DNA of 64,000 bases from Gammaproteobacteria bacterium (GTDB taxonomy: Bacteria; Pseudomonadota; Gammaproteobacteria; Eutrophobiales; Eutrophobiaceae): positions 1-64,000 of the forward strand of contig JAPPLI010000002.1 of the NCBI GenBank assembly GCA_028819495.1, read 5' to 3'. The notes under the pieces were generated by a model. The model searched no databases. It worked only from the letters and a program-made list of their open reading frames with translations, and was not told where the DNA came from. The first letter of the stretch is position 1. Each line of letters opens with the position of its first letter. A program made the position numbers and the translations under genes. This document shows, piece after piece, positions 1 through 8,769 of this stretch.

Positions 1-191
1 TCACTGAAGCGCTGGTTCATCGACGAAGTCAGGTCGTCAATACGTTTGTTTATCGAGGCGTTCTGTTCCTCGAAGCGTTTGTTTATCGAGGCGTTCTGCT
101 CGTCGAGCCGTTTGTTGATATCGAACCGGAACCAGGTGAAGATGGCGGTCATGAAGCCCGCGAGGGAAAGAAAGAGATGTAGGTTTGACAT
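1..191 (-). CDS. Small membrane-anchored coiled-coil protein (partial, runs off left edge)
   Basis: Reading the minus strand from the ATG at 191 gives about 63 residues up to the window edge with no stop. It begins with a hydrophobic segment (residues about 4-22, MSNLHLFLSLAGFMTAIF) and continues as an 11-residue repeat: INKRLDEQNAS, INKRFEEQNAS, INKRIDDLTSS, MNQRF. Hendecad repeats of this kind form right-handed coiled coils. An AGGGAGA ribosome site lies about 8 bases before the ATG. The plus-strand reading over the same bases is a shadow. Function is unknown; the C-terminus is outside the window. Confidence 0.6.
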   Translation of the reverse strand, partial: MSNLHLFLSLAGFMTAIFTWFRFDINKRLDEQNASINKRFEEQNASINKRIDDLTSSMNQRFS

Positions 192-307
192 GTGTCGGTC
201 TCCCTGTCAGTTATTATATTACAGTTGCGTACTCAAGCAAGCTCCGGCGTAACCGGGCGTAACTCAAGCTTGCCCGGTAATAATAGCGGTATGGCCGGGA
301 GGTGTCA

Positions 308-335
308 AGCGCAATATTCTCAGCGCAATATTCTC
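308..335. repeat. Perfect 14-bp tandem duplication
   Basis: AGCGCAATATTCTC occurs twice back to back in the leader of gatC. It probably arose by slippage. No function is evident. Confidence 0.8.
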
Positions 336-421
336 GGCGATTGATGAATTTGATGGGGCATCAGGGATTCGAGCCCCGGCATCTCAGGAAATATGCCGGC
401 AAATATGATAGATTGCAGTTA

Positions 422-709
422 ATGTCGATTGAGAAAACACAGGTGCGGGAAATTGCCTGGCTTGCAAGGCTGGCCATAGAAGATGAAGCCATGGCCGGGT
501 ATGCGAAGGATATGGCTGATATCCTGGCCCTGGTCGAGCAAATGCAGGCTGTCGATACGTCTGCCGTCGAGCCGCTGGCCCATCCACTGGAAATTGCGGC
601 GCAGCTCCGGCCGGACAGGGTAAACGAGGAAGACCGGCGGGACGACTTTCAGGAAACGGCCCCATTGACCAGGGACGGTTATTACATTGTGCCCAGGTTC
701 GTGGAATAG
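422..709 (+). CDS. gatC: Aspartyl/glutamyl-tRNA amidotransferase subunit C
   Basis: This 95-residue protein is the small subunit of GatCAB, which converts Glu-tRNA(Gln) and/or Asp-tRNA(Asn) to the amidated forms in the cytoplasm. It has the usual GatC length and layout: an N-terminal helix with VREIAWLARLAI, then VEPLAHPLE, the acidic DRVNEEDRRDDF region and a C-terminal DGYYIVPRFVE tail. The start at 422 (MSIEKTQVREI) fits the family. An upstream in-frame start at 302 would add 40 residues that do not look like GatC. gatA follows after 31 bases. Confidence 0.93.
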   Translation: MSIEKTQVREIAWLARLAIEDEAMAGYAKDMADILALVEQMQAVDTSAVEPLAHPLEIAAQLRPDRVNEEDRRDDFQETAPLTRDGYYIVPRFVE

Positions 710-740
710 CGCTTGTTCATATAAGGAGATACCCTGATTT

Positions 741-2195
741 ATGTCTGGATATACGCTTGCGGAGTTATCCCGCATGCTGCGCGCCCGGGAAATCAGCAGT
801 ACGGAGATTGTACAATCCTGCCTGGACCGCGCACAACGATGCAACGATGACCTGAACTGCTTCATTTCCCTGTTCCCCGAACATGCGCTGGAGCAGGCAA
901 AAGCGGCGGATTCGGTGATTGCCGCCGGCGAGGCCGGACCTTTGACAGGGCTGCCGGTGGCGCACAAGGACATATTTTGCACGGCAGGTTACAAGACGAG
1001 CTGCGGATCGAAAATGCTGGACAGCTTCGTCGCCCCTTACCAGGCAACCGCCATGGCAAAGCTTGATGCGGCGGGAATCGTGATGCTCGGCAAGACTAAT
1101 ATGGACGAGTTTGCCATGGGTTCATCCAATGAGAACAGCTGTTACGGTCCGGTGCGGAATCCGTGGGATGCGGAGCGGGTCCCCGGCGGTTCTTCGGGCG
1201 GCTCGGCCTGCGCAGTCAGCGCCAGGATAGTGCCGGCTGCGACCGGAACGGATACCGGGGGATCGATCAGGCAGCCTGCCGCATTGTGCGGTGTTACCGG
1301 GTTGAAACCCACTTATGGACGGGTGTCGCGTTACGGCATGATTGCATACGCCTCCAGCCTGGACCAGGGCGGTCCTATTGCGCAAACCGCGCAGGATGCG
1401 GCTATGCTGCTGGGCGCCATGTCGGGACATGACCCGCGGGACGCAACCAGCGCAGATGCCCCGGTGGATGACTACCTGGATGCATTGAATAACGACATCA
1501 GGGGACTGAAAATCGGCCTGCCCAAAGAATATTTCAGCTCCGAACTGGAGCAACCCATTACGGATGCCATCACTGCCGCGCTGAATTTGCTGGAACAGGC
1601 AGGCGCGTCGGTTATCGACGTCGAACTTCCCCACACCGACTTGTCCATTCCGGTGTATTACGTGATAGCATCAGCCGAATGTTCGTCGAACCTGTCCCGT
1701 TACGACGGGGTGCGATTCGGCCATCGCTGCCCTGACCCCGAGGATATCAACGACCTGTTCTGCCGCTCCCGCGGCGAAGGTTTCGGTGACGAGGTCAAGC
1801 GCAGGATAATGATCGGCGCTTATGTCCTGTCCGCAGGGTATTACGATGCGTATTATCTCAAGGCGCAACGGTTGCGGCGCATGTTGCGGGATGAGTTCCG
1901 TGCGGCGCTGGACCGCGTGGATGTCATCGTGACGCCCACCACGCCGACGACCGCGTTCCCCCTGGGCTCCCGTATCGACGATCCGGTATCCATGTACCTG
2001 TCCGATATCTATACCGTGTCCGTCAATCTTGCCGGGTTGCCGGCCATTTCCGTCCCTGCAGGGTTCAGTGACGGCCTGCCGATCGGCATGCAGATCATCG
2101 GCAACTATTTCCAGGAAGCCAGGTTGTTGAATGTCGCTCACCGGTACCAGCAGATGACCGACTGGCATAAACAGGCGCCGGCAGGCTGGCTGTAA
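741..2195 (+). CDS. gatA: Glutamyl-tRNA(Gln) amidotransferase subunit A
   Basis: This 484-residue amidase subunit hydrolyses glutamine and passes ammonia to GatB. The amidase signature is intact. The Ser-cis-Ser-Lys catalytic set is visible as Lys76 (in AHKDIF), Ser151 (in PGGSSGGSA) and Ser175 (in [10 protein letters not shown]), with the same spacing as characterised GatA proteins. An AAGGAG ribosome site lies about 12 bases upstream of the ATG. It sits in gatC-gatA-gatB order, and its stop is two bases before a decayed copy of the gatB start. Confidence 0.96.
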   Translation: MSGYTLAELSRMLRAREISSTEIVQSCLDRAQRCNDDLNCFISLFPEHALEQAKAADSVIAAGEAGPLTGLPVAHKDIFCTAGYKTSCGSKMLDSFVAPYQATAMAKLDAAGIVMLGKTNMDEFAMGSSNENSCYGPVRNPWDAERVPGGSSGGSACAVSARIVPAATGTDTGGSIRQPAALCGVTGLKPTYGRVSRYGMIAYASSLDQGGPIAQTAQDAAMLLGAMSGHDPRDATSADAPVDDYLDALNNDIRGLKIGLPKEYFSSELEQPITDAITAALNLLEQAGASVIDVELPHTDLSIPVYYVIASAECSSNLSRYDGVRFGHRCPDPEDINDLFCRSRGEGFGDEVKRRIMIGAYVLSAGYYDAYYLKAQRLRRMLRDEFRAALDRVDVIVTPTTPTTAFPLGSRIDDPVSMYLSDIYTVSVNLAGLPAISVPAGFSDGLPIGMQIIGNYFQEARLLNVAHRYQQMTDWHKQAPAGWL

Positions 2196-2197
2196 CC

Positions 2198-2245
2198 ATG
2201 CAAAGGGAATCCGTCATCGGCCTGGATTCCGGGGACAGACTTTAA
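2198..2245 (+). pseudogene. Decayed duplicate of the gatB 5' end
   Basis: From GTAACC and an ATG at 2198 the sequence reads MQRESVIGLD, then runs into a palindrome and a TAA after 15 codons. The true gatB start 90 bases downstream is also preceded by GTAACC and reads [11 protein letters not shown]. The two stretches match closely at base level (GGGAATCCGT.ATCGG). The upstream copy sits two bases after the gatA stop, where gatB would be expected to begin. I infer a local duplication linked to the inserted palindrome. Confidence 0.7.
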
Positions 2246-2255
2246 GTCTGTCCCC
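2231..2255. repeat. 25-bp perfect palindrome (GGGGACAGACTT family)
   Basis: GGGGACAGACTT is followed by one base and its exact reverse complement. It belongs to the same style of element as the palindrome at 5618-5641 and the imperfect one at 29473. It lies between the decayed and working gatB starts and can form a hairpin in the operon mRNA. Confidence 0.85.
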
Positions 2256-2290
2256 AAGCGGATGAAAGTTTAAGTGATGAGGTAACCGGA

Positions 2291-3736
2291 ATGAATGTGC
2301 AATGGGAATCCGTTATCGGGCTTGAGTTGCACGTGCAACTGGCAACCCGGAGCAAGATTTTCTCCGGCGCGGCCAACCGTTTCGGCGCCCCCCCCAACAC
2401 CCAGGCATGCGCCGTTGACCTGGGCCTGCCCGGCGTGTTGCCGGTTGCCAACGAGGAAGTGATACGCATGGCGGTGATGTTCGGCCTGGCCGTCGATGCA
2501 AGCATTGCCAGGCAGTCCGTGTTTGCCAGGAAAAATTATTTCTACCCGGACCTGCCCAAAGGCTACCAGATCAGCCAGTATGAACTGCCTATCGTGAGCG
2601 CAGGCAGGGTGCAAATCCGGATTGACGGCGCCACCCGGGAAATCGGTATCACCCGGGCGCATCTCGAAGAGGACGCCGGCAAGTCCGTCCATGAGGGCTT
2701 TGCCGGGTCCACCGGGATTGACCTCAACCGCGCCGGGGCGCCGCTTATCGAAATCGTTTCCGAGCCGGATTTGCGTTCCGCAGGGGAAGCGGTGGCGCTG
2801 ATGAAAAAAATCCATGCCCTGGTGCGTTACCTGGAAATCTCCGACGGGAACATGCAGGAGGGTTCGTTCCGTTGTGACGCCAACGTATCCATCAGGCCCG
2901 CGGGCGACGGCGGGCTGGGAACCCGCACGGAGACAAAGAACATCAACTCCTTCCGCTTCGTGGAACAGGCGATCAACCATGAGATCGGCAGGCAGATCGA
3001 ACTTGTCGAAGCGGGGCGCGAGGTGGTACAGGAGACCCGCCTGTACGACCCGGACCGGAATGAAACCCGTTCGATGCGGGGCAAGGAGGAGGCGAACGAT
3101 TACCGCTACTTCCCCGACCCGGACCTGCCGCCGGTTGTCATTGATAATGACTACATTGAAGCCATCCGGCGGCAACTGCCGGAATTGCCGGAACAGAAAC
3201 AGCAACGCTTCATGGAGACATACGGCCTTTCGGAGTATGACAGCGGCTACCTGGTGGCGAACAGGGAGACGGCGGATTATTTTGAGTCCGCGGTGACCGG
3301 GGTCCCAGGCCAGGCCAAGCCGGTCGCGAACTGGATCATGGGTGAGCTGGGCGCGGCCCTGAATCGTGAGAGTATTTCCATCAACGACAGCAAGGTAAGC
3401 GCGTCCATGCTGGCCGGACTGGTTAAACGGATTGCCGACGGCACCATCTCGAACAAGCTGGGCAAACAGGTATTCGAGGCCTTGTGGAATGGCGATGGCG
3501 ACGTCGATGGCATCATCGAGAAGCAGGGACTGAAACAGGTCACCGATGCCGGCGAAATAGGCCGGCTGGTGGAAGACGTGATTGCTGAAAACGACGCGCA
3601 GGTGCGGCAATACCGCAACGCCGCGCCGGAAAAACGCGGGAAGATGATCGGCTATTTCGTGGGGCAGGTGATGAAAAAGTCCGGGGGCAAGGCCAACCCG
3701 AAGCAGGTCAACCAACTACTGACAGAAAAGCTGTGA
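2291..3736 (+). CDS. gatB: Aspartyl/glutamyl-tRNA amidotransferase subunit B
   Basis: This 481-residue GatB phosphorylates and amidates the mischarged tRNA. It shows the GatB signature regions: [10 protein letters not shown] at the N-terminus, [27 protein letters not shown], the [10 protein letters not shown] motif and FPDPDLPPV. The C-terminal YqeY-like tail (residues about 330-481) is complete. The start at 2291 gives the normal N-terminus. The leader between gatA and this start contains a 25-bp palindrome and a vestigial gatB start, so gatA-gatB coupling is looser than in most genomes. Confidence 0.96.
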   Translation: MNVQWESVIGLELHVQLATRSKIFSGAANRFGAPPNTQACAVDLGLPGVLPVANEEVIRMAVMFGLAVDASIARQSVFARKNYFYPDLPKGYQISQYELPIVSAGRVQIRIDGATREIGITRAHLEEDAGKSVHEGFAGSTGIDLNRAGAPLIEIVSEPDLRSAGEAVALMKKIHALVRYLEISDGNMQEGSFRCDANVSIRPAGDGGLGTRTETKNINSFRFVEQAINHEIGRQIELVEAGREVVQETRLYDPDRNETRSMRGKEEANDYRYFPDPDLPPVVIDNDYIEAIRRQLPELPEQKQQRFMETYGLSEYDSGYLVANRETADYFESAVTGVPGQAKPVANWIMGELGAALNRESISINDSKVSASMLAGLVKRIADGTISNKLGKQVFEALWNGDGDVDGIIEKQGLKQVTDAGEIGRLVEDVIAENDAQVRQYRNAAPEKRGKMIGYFVGQVMKKSGGKANPKQVNQLLTEKL

Positions 3737-3742
3737 AATTCA

Positions 3743-3807
3743 CATGGATGCACAGGATGGACAGGATATATGAAAAAGAATCATCCTGTATATCCTGTCC
3801 ATCCATG
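3743..3807. repeat. Inverted repeat (CATGGATG..ACAGGAT family) between convergent genes
   Basis: The left arm starts CATGGATGCACAGGATG and the right arm is the complement of CATGGATGGACAGGATATA. The same ACAGGAT motif family forms the large inverted repeat at 43033-43206. It lies between the convergent gatB and acyl-CoA synthetase genes and could act as a bidirectional terminator. Confidence 0.8.
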
Positions 3808-3823
3808 TAAATAACAAACCCGG

Positions 3824-5515
3824 TCAGGCAGTCTCCCGGATCGTCAAGCCCAACTCTTCGATCATCCTGTCCCGCATGATGAACTTCTGCAGCTTGCCGG
3901 TGACCGTCATGGGAAAATCATCGACGAACCGGACATAGTACGGCACCTTGTAATGGGCAAGGCTGTCCTTGCAGAACGCCCTGATTTCAGCCTCGTCCGC
4001 TTCCTGCCCCTGCTTCAGTCTTATCCAGGCACACAGTTGTTCCCCGTACTTGTCATCCGGCACGCCGAATACCGACACGTCCTGTATCTTTTCGTGGCCG
4101 AACAGGAACTCTTCAACTTCGCGCGGGTAGATATTCTCCCCCCCGCGGATCACCATGTCTTTCACGCGCCCGACGATATTGCAATAGCCTTCCGCGTCGA
4201 TGGTGGCCAGGTCGCCGGTGTGCATCCATCCGGCTGCATCGATGGCTTCCCGTGTCCTGTCGGGGTCATCCCAGTATCCTGACATGACGTTGTAACCCCG
4301 GGTACACAGTTCCCCCGTCTCGCCCACAGACACCGTGCGCCCCTCCGGGTCGATAATCTTCACCTGCACGTGGGGATGTATGCGCCCCACGGTGGAGACA
4401 CGCCGCTCCAGCGGATCATCGGTGCTGCTCTGGAAACTGACCGGGCTGGTCTCCGTCATGCCGTAGGCGATGGTGATCTCGCTCATGTTCATCTCGGCCA
4501 CTACCCTTTTCATGACCTCAATGGGGCAGGAAGATCCAGCCATGATACCGGTGCGCAGGCTGGACAGGTCATATTCCCTGAAATCCGGCAGGTCCAGTTC
4601 GGCGATGAACATCGTCGGCACACCGTACAGGGCCGTGCACTTCTCCTCGCTGACGGCAGCCAGGGTCAGGGCCGGGTCGAAACCATCGTTCGGTATGACC
4701 ATGGCGGCGCCGTGAATGGCGCAGTTGAGGTTGCCCATCACCATGCCGAAGCAGTGATAAAAAGGCACCGGGATACAAAGCCGGTCTGCTTCGGTGAACT
4801 TCATGGCCTGGCCGACGAAATAGCCGTTATTGAGGATATTGAAATGGGTCAGGGTCGCGCCCTTGGGAGAGCCGGTCGTACCACTGGTGAACTGGATGTT
4901 TATCGCATCGTCCGGTTGCAGCAGGGTGGATAACTCATCCAGGCGCTGCCGTTCGGCAGTGCCGCCCATGGTTGATACGGCACCGAAGTTGTAGCAGCCC
5001 GAGGTATCCTCATCTCCCAGGCGGATGACGGTCCGCAGGTGCGGCAACCTGCCGGATGACAACAGTCCCGGTCCGGCGGTGTTCAACTCCGGCGCCAGTT
5101 GCGCCAGCATGGCCAGGTAATCGCTGCTCTTGAACCTGGAGGCCGTCACCAGCCCCTTGCAGGCTACCTTGTTCAGGGCATATTCAAGTTCGTGGGTACG
5201 GTATGCCGGGTTGATGTTCACCAGGATGAGGCCGGCCCGCGCCGTGGCAAACTGGGTGAGCACCCATTCGGCGCAGTTGGGCGCCCAGATACCGACCCGG
5301 TCGCCGGGCTGAAAGCCCAGGGCAATCAAACCGCTGGCAAGATCATCCGCACGTTGCAGCAATTCCGCGTAGGTCCAGCGTATCTCCTGATGGCGAACGA
5401 CCAGGGCCTCGCGCTGCGGAAACCTCTGCGCGGCCTCCACCAAGGCATTGCCGATGGTCTGGTAGATCAGCGGTTTTTCGCCGGCGCCGCTGACAAAGCT
5501 GAGTCGTGTAGTCAT
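3824..5515 (-). CDS. Acyl-CoA synthetase (AMP-forming), ACSF2-like
   Basis: This 563-residue ANL-superfamily ligase activates a carboxylic acid as acyl-AMP and then acyl-CoA. The AMP-binding core motif [16 protein letters not shown] (residues about 210-225), the YGMTE motif, the GWMHTGD motif and the C-terminal [11 protein letters not shown] hinge/lysine region are all present. Length and N-terminal style ([17 protein letters not shown]) resemble ACSF2-type medium-chain acyl-CoA synthetases, which are often found near branched-chain amino acid catabolism genes. The liu operon is about 35 kb away. The substrate cannot be read from sequence. Confidence 0.88.
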   Translation of the reverse strand: MTTRLSFVSGAGEKPLIYQTIGNALVEAAQRFPQREALVVRHQEIRWTYAELLQRADDLASGLIALGFQPGDRVGIWAPNCAEWVLTQFATARAGLILVNINPAYRTHELEYALNKVACKGLVTASRFKSSDYLAMLAQLAPELNTAGPGLLSSGRLPHLRTVIRLGDEDTSGCYNFGAVSTMGGTAERQRLDELSTLLQPDDAINIQFTSGTTGSPKGATLTHFNILNNGYFVGQAMKFTEADRLCIPVPFYHCFGMVMGNLNCAIHGAAMVIPNDGFDPALTLAAVSEEKCTALYGVPTMFIAELDLPDFREYDLSSLRTGIMAGSSCPIEVMKRVVAEMNMSEITIAYGMTETSPVSFQSSTDDPLERRVSTVGRIHPHVQVKIIDPEGRTVSVGETGELCTRGYNVMSGYWDDPDRTREAIDAAGWMHTGDLATIDAEGYCNIVGRVKDMVIRGGENIYPREVEEFLFGHEKIQDVSVFGVPDDKYGEQLCAWIRLKQGQEADEAEIRAFCKDSLAHYKVPYYVRFVDDFPMTVTGKLQKFIMRDRMIEELGLTIRETA

Positions 5516-5552
5516 CTGCGTCTTGCGGTCTCATATATCAGGCATATCCGAG

Positions 5553-5590
5553 ATTATGATATACCACGGCGATTAGGACAAGTATCCTAA
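5553..5590 (-). promoter_or_regulatory. Predicted sigma-70 promoter with operator-like palindrome for the acyl-CoA synthetase
   Basis: On the minus strand a -35 TTGTCC (5576-5581) and -10 CATAAT (5553-5558) are separated by exactly 17 bases, about 40 bases before the synthetase ATG. A perfect inverted repeat TTAGGA-6-TCCTAA (5573-5590) overlaps the -35 box, a typical repressor position. TAGGAC/GTCCTA arms also occur in the TetR-receptor intergenic region near 25190. Confidence 0.5.
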
Positions 5591-5617
5591 CCCGGCCAAG
5601 CAAGAACCAAGTACTGC

Positions 5618-5641
5618 GGGGACGGATTTAAATCCGTCCCC
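5618..5641. repeat. 24-bp perfect palindrome
   Basis: GGGGACGGATTT is followed directly by its reverse complement. It is of the same family as the palindrome at 2231-2255 and lies between the divergent acyl-CoA synthetase and flavoprotein genes. Confidence 0.85.
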
Positions 5642-5703
5642 TGATGACGTAGATTAGAATGATATTTCGTATTACGTTAAGATCAAAAGAAACTGACAGC
5701 GCC

Positions 5704-7275
5704 ATGAAAAAGATACTTCCACCGGATGTCACTGACAAGCAGTTCGACCGGGTACTTGCCGCTTTCCGTGAAGTGGTGGGAGACAACTGGGTGTTCGCTG
5801 AAGAAACAGCTGAACTCATCAGTTATCGCGACCCCTACGCAATAGTCGATGAAGCGCATTTTCGTCCATCGGCGTCCATCGCGCCCGATGGCGTTGACGA
5901 AATTCAGGCCATTCTGAAAATCGCCAATGATTTCAACATCCCGCTCTGGCCGGTTTCCTGCGGGAAAAACCTCGCCTACGGCGGCGCGGCGCCGCGCCTG
6001 CCGGGCAGTGTCGTGCTGGATCTGAAACGCATGAACCGGGTGCTGGAGGTCAATGAAAAGTTCGGTTATGCCCTGGTTGAACCCGGGGTCAGTTTTTATG
6101 ACCTGTACAATTACATCCAGGCGCGTGGCATCAAACTCTGGCTGGACGTGCCGGACCCCGGCTGGGGCAGTGTGGTCGGTACAACCCTGGAACGGGGCGC
6201 CGGTTACACGCCTTATGGCGACCATTTCATGCGCCAGTGCGGCATGGAGGTGGTGCTGGCCGATGGCGACGTTGTCCGTACCGGAATGGGCTCCATGCCG
6301 GGCAATAACACCTGGCAACTGTTCAAGTACGGCTTCGGTCCCTACCATGACGGCATATTCACACAGTCCAACTACGGAGTTGTAACCAAACTGGGAGTCT
6401 GGCTGATGCCGGAACCTCCCGGTTACCGGCCTTACATGATTACTCTTCAACGGGATGAGGATATCGAGCAGGCCGTGGAGGTCATTCGCCCGCTCAAGGT
6501 CAACCTGGTAATACAGAATGCCGCGACCATCCGCGACCTGCACCTGGTCGCGTCACTGAACACCAGCAGGACGGAATATTACGATGGTGACGGACCCTTG
6601 CCGGACAGCGTCCGCAGGAAGATCATGGCCGACCAGGACATCGGCGCATGGAATTTTTATTCCGCGCTGTACGGTCCGCCGAAGATCATGGACACCCACC
6701 TGGAGATAATCCGGGATTCGTTTGCCCAAATCCCGGGCGCGCGATTTTTCTTCCCGGAAGATCGAAAAGACAAAAACGACGTCCTGCACCATCGCGCCAA
6801 GACCATGGCCGGGATTCCCACCCTGACCGAGTTCGGACTGGTGAACTGGGTCGGCGGCGGCGGTCATATCGATTTCTCTCCTGTCTCTCCCACTACCGGC
6901 GAGGATGCCATCAGGCAATTCAACATGGTGAAGCAGCGGGCCCATGAACATGGCTTTGATTACATGGGCGTGTTTATCGTCGGCTGGCGCGAGATGCACC
7001 ATATTTATACGCTGGCATTTGATAAAAACGACCCGGAGAAGAAACAGCGCGCCTACAGGTTGTTCGATATCCTGATCCGCGAAGCCGCGGCAGCCGGCTA
7101 TGGTGAATACCGGACCCACCTCGCGTTCATGGACCAGATTGCCGCGACCTACAACTGGAACGACAACTCCCTGGCGCGGTTGAACAACAAGCTCAAGGAT
7201 GCACTGGACCCGAACGGCATACTGGCGCCGGGTAAACAGGGGATCTGGCCGAAACACCTGCGGGACAAACGATGA
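5704..7275 (+). CDS. FAD-linked 4-alkylphenol (p-cresol type) hydroxylase flavoprotein subunit
   Basis: This protein of 523 residues belongs to the VAO/PCMH flavoprotein family. Its N-terminal FAD domain has LWPVSCGKNLAYGGAAPR and the C-terminal cap ends with LDPNGILAPGKQGIWP, the ending typical of p-cresol methylhydroxylase PchF and eugenol hydroxylase. Such enzymes oxidise the benzylic carbon of 4-alkylphenols and pass electrons to a small cytochrome c, which is the next gene here with a 4-base overlap. I prefer the ATG at 5704 because it gives the family length; an upstream in-frame ATG at 5659 would add 15 residues with no signal character. The substrate is an inference from family and partner. 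Confidence 0.85.
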   Translation: MKKILPPDVTDKQFDRVLAAFREVVGDNWVFAEETAELISYRDPYAIVDEAHFRPSASIAPDGVDEIQAILKIANDFNIPLWPVSCGKNLAYGGAAPRLPGSVVLDLKRMNRVLEVNEKFGYALVEPGVSFYDLYNYIQARGIKLWLDVPDPGWGSVVGTTLERGAGYTPYGDHFMRQCGMEVVLADGDVVRTGMGSMPGNNTWQLFKYGFGPYHDGIFTQSNYGVVTKLGVWLMPEPPGYRPYMITLQRDEDIEQAVEVIRPLKVNLVIQNAATIRDLHLVASLNTSRTEYYDGDGPLPDSVRRKIMADQDIGAWNFYSALYGPPKIMDTHLEIIRDSFAQIPGARFFFPEDRKDKNDVLHHRAKTMAGIPTLTEFGLVNWVGGGGHIDFSPVSPTTGEDAIRQFNMVKQRAHEHGFDYMGVFIVGWREMHHIYTLAFDKNDPEKKQRAYRLFDILIREAAAAGYGEYRTHLAFMDQIAATYNWNDNSLARLNNKLKDALDPNGILAPGKQGIWPKHLRDKR

Positions 7276-7589
7276 GCCGGCTTGCAACCGTCATCATTAT
7301 CTTTATGGTGATGATCCATCCACTCCGGGCGGAAGACGTTGCCATGGGAGAACGGGTATTCCAGCAGTGGTGCATCCACTGCCACGGCGAAGACAACAGC
7401 GGTCCCGGCACTCTGCGCCTGGCCTGGGACAAGGGTGAGGACAAATCACTGTTGACCGAACGGCATGATCTCAACCGCGAATATGTCCGGGTGGTAGTAC
7501 GTCGCGGACTGGACGAAATGCCCTCATTCCGCATCACCGAGATCAGCGAAACGGAATTGAATGCCCTGGCGGACTTCCTGGGCCGGTAG
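7272..7589 (+). CDS. Cytochrome c subunit of the alkylphenol hydroxylase
   Basis: This 105-residue exported monohaem cytochrome has a signal peptide (residues 1-20, cleaved after PLRA), a CIHCH haem site (Cys34, Cys37, His38) and a likely axial Met83 in DEMPSF. It overlaps the flavoprotein gene by four bases (ATGA), as in pchF-pchC pairs where the cytochrome accepts electrons from the flavoprotein in the periplasm. The flavoprotein itself has no evident signal peptide, so co-export or docking is unresolved. Confidence 0.88.
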   Translation: MSRLATVIIIFMVMIHPLRAEDVAMGERVFQQWCIHCHGEDNSGPGTLRLAWDKGEDKSLLTERHDLNREYVRVVVRRGLDEMPSFRITEISETELNALADFLGR

Positions 7590-7594
7590 AGACC

Positions 7595-8206
7595 ATGCCT
7601 ACGAGAAGAGCAGTATTAAAAGGTACAGCATTATCGCTCATCGGTTCGGCCTTGCCCGTCTCCGTTATCGCGAAACAGGCACTATCGGCGCCGGTCAAAG
7701 TCGTCTATGAAAGCGGTATTGCGGAAAGTGTTGCCTTCAGAGATGCATTGAAGCACCGGGCATCCGGCATTTATGCTCTCAAACAGGACCCGGCGGAAAC
7801 TTTCCGCGAGTTATCCGGCCCCGATCACACAGAGACGATGATACTCGGTTGTACCAAAGGCGCCGCCGCATTCGTCCTGGGAGAACTGGCTCGGGGGCAG
7901 GGCGGCAAGATGCTGATTTTCGGTGAGCATCGCTACCTGCCGGGCGCTGAAGTGCAACACTCCCTGCGATTACATGATGCGGGCACACAGATGATCAGTC
8001 AGGCAAAAAACTGGAGCAAGGCAATGGCTTCGGCTCTCAACACGGGCTTGTTCCACACCGTGCCAGCAAAAAAACAGGTGATCACCACAACCATGAGCAG
8101 ACCTGCAAACAGCCCTGATTACCTGATTACTTGGGGCATTTTGCACTTGAATGACAAGGCCCCAGAAAAATTATGGGATGAGGAAGTGGAGCGTCGATAT
8201 TACTGA
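7595..8206 (+). CDS. Exported protein of unknown function, third gene of the hydroxylase operon
   Basis: The 203-residue product starts 5 bases after the cytochrome gene, so it is almost surely co-transcribed. It has a Tat-like leader: TRRAVLKGTALSLIGSALP, ending near AKQALSA. The mature part contains an alpha/beta-looking core with MILGCTKGAAAFVLGELA and a GGKMLIFGEHRYLPGAE segment. I do not recognise a family. It could be an accessory for the flavocytochrome (assembly or electron transfer). Function is unknown. Confidence 0.7.
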   Translation: MPTRRAVLKGTALSLIGSALPVSVIAKQALSAPVKVVYESGIAESVAFRDALKHRASGIYALKQDPAETFRELSGPDHTETMILGCTKGAAAFVLGELARGQGGKMLIFGEHRYLPGAEVQHSLRLHDAGTQMISQAKNWSKAMASALNTGLFHTVPAKKQVITTTMSRPANSPDYLITWGILHLNDKAPEKLWDEEVERRYY

Positions 8207-8219
8207 AGAATCTCTACAG

Positions 8220-8252
8220 TACGCCTCAGCGCGCACATAGGTGGCGGTGAGA
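8220..8252. repeat. 33-bp dispersed repeat, copy 1
   Basis: TACGCCTCAGCGCGCAC followed by ATAGGTGGCGGTGAGA matches 14093-14125 at 29 of 33 positions in the same orientation. Nature unknown. The remaining 8207-8321 gap holds nothing else I recognise. Confidence 0.6.
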
Positions 8253-8321
8253 CTGAGCGATTTGCCACTATCATTGTCCGTCGTGAAAAAACCGATACCA
8301 GTTATTCATTACGTTACCTCT

Positions 8322-8762
8322 TCATGAGTACGCGGGTTCTGGCTCATGTACCCGTTTTACAATACCCAATCTGCGTTCCCTCGCATTATTTATAACCTGC
8401 TTAATGGCGGTCTGAATAAGCCGGTGCGGTAGGTAACCATAAGCATGCTCACCTGTCTGTGTTTCTCTGACATCCGGGCCTTTCCACTTGAAAAGGTTAA
8501 CTTCGTTGGTAATTATCCAGGATCGTTGATTATCCAGCTTCAGTCGTTGTTTGGTTGCCAAGGGAATCTCTATTGACTGGCCGGACGTTTCAGGCAGGGT
8601 ATGCGTGATGGGGCAGACAAGTACCTCTGTTTCGCCATATTTATTCAACCGCTTATGGATGATTAAACATGGCCGGGCTTTTCTTCCTTCAATTTGCCCT
8701 CGCTTATGTTCATCCCGCCACAGGTAAATGTGGCGAATGACCAGGCCGACCTCCGGTGTCAC
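8322..8762 (-). CDS. PemK/MazF-like toxin
   Basis: The protein has 146 residues and a GTG start at 8762. The segment EGRKARPCLIIH followed by ETEVLVCPITHT resembles the N-terminal beta-barrel of PemK/MazF-like mRNA interferases, and the middle ATKQRLKLDNQRSWIITNE fits the same group. It lies 21 bases downstream of a Phd/YefM-type antitoxin gene, the standard antitoxin-first order. The antitoxin probably neutralises it and represses the operon. Catalytic residues were not assigned, and the family call rests on overall pattern. Confidence 0.7.
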   Translation of the reverse strand: MTPEVGLVIRHIYLWRDEHKRGQIEGRKARPCLIIHKRLNKYGETEVLVCPITHTLPETSGQSIEIPLATKQRLKLDNQRSWIITNEVNLFKWKGPDVRETQTGEHAYGYLPHRLIQTAIKQVINNARERRLGIVKRVHEPEPAYS

Positions 8763-8769
8763 TGTATTT

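Noticed and set aside
302-421. Long N-terminal extension of GatC
   Set aside because: The frame is open from 302, but the extra residues come from a tandem repeat and a tRNA-like stretch and do not resemble GatC; the start at 422 gives the family length.
2270-3715. Long open frame opposite gatB
   Set aside because: It is a high-GC shadow with no recognisable motifs, while the plus strand is an unmistakable GatB.
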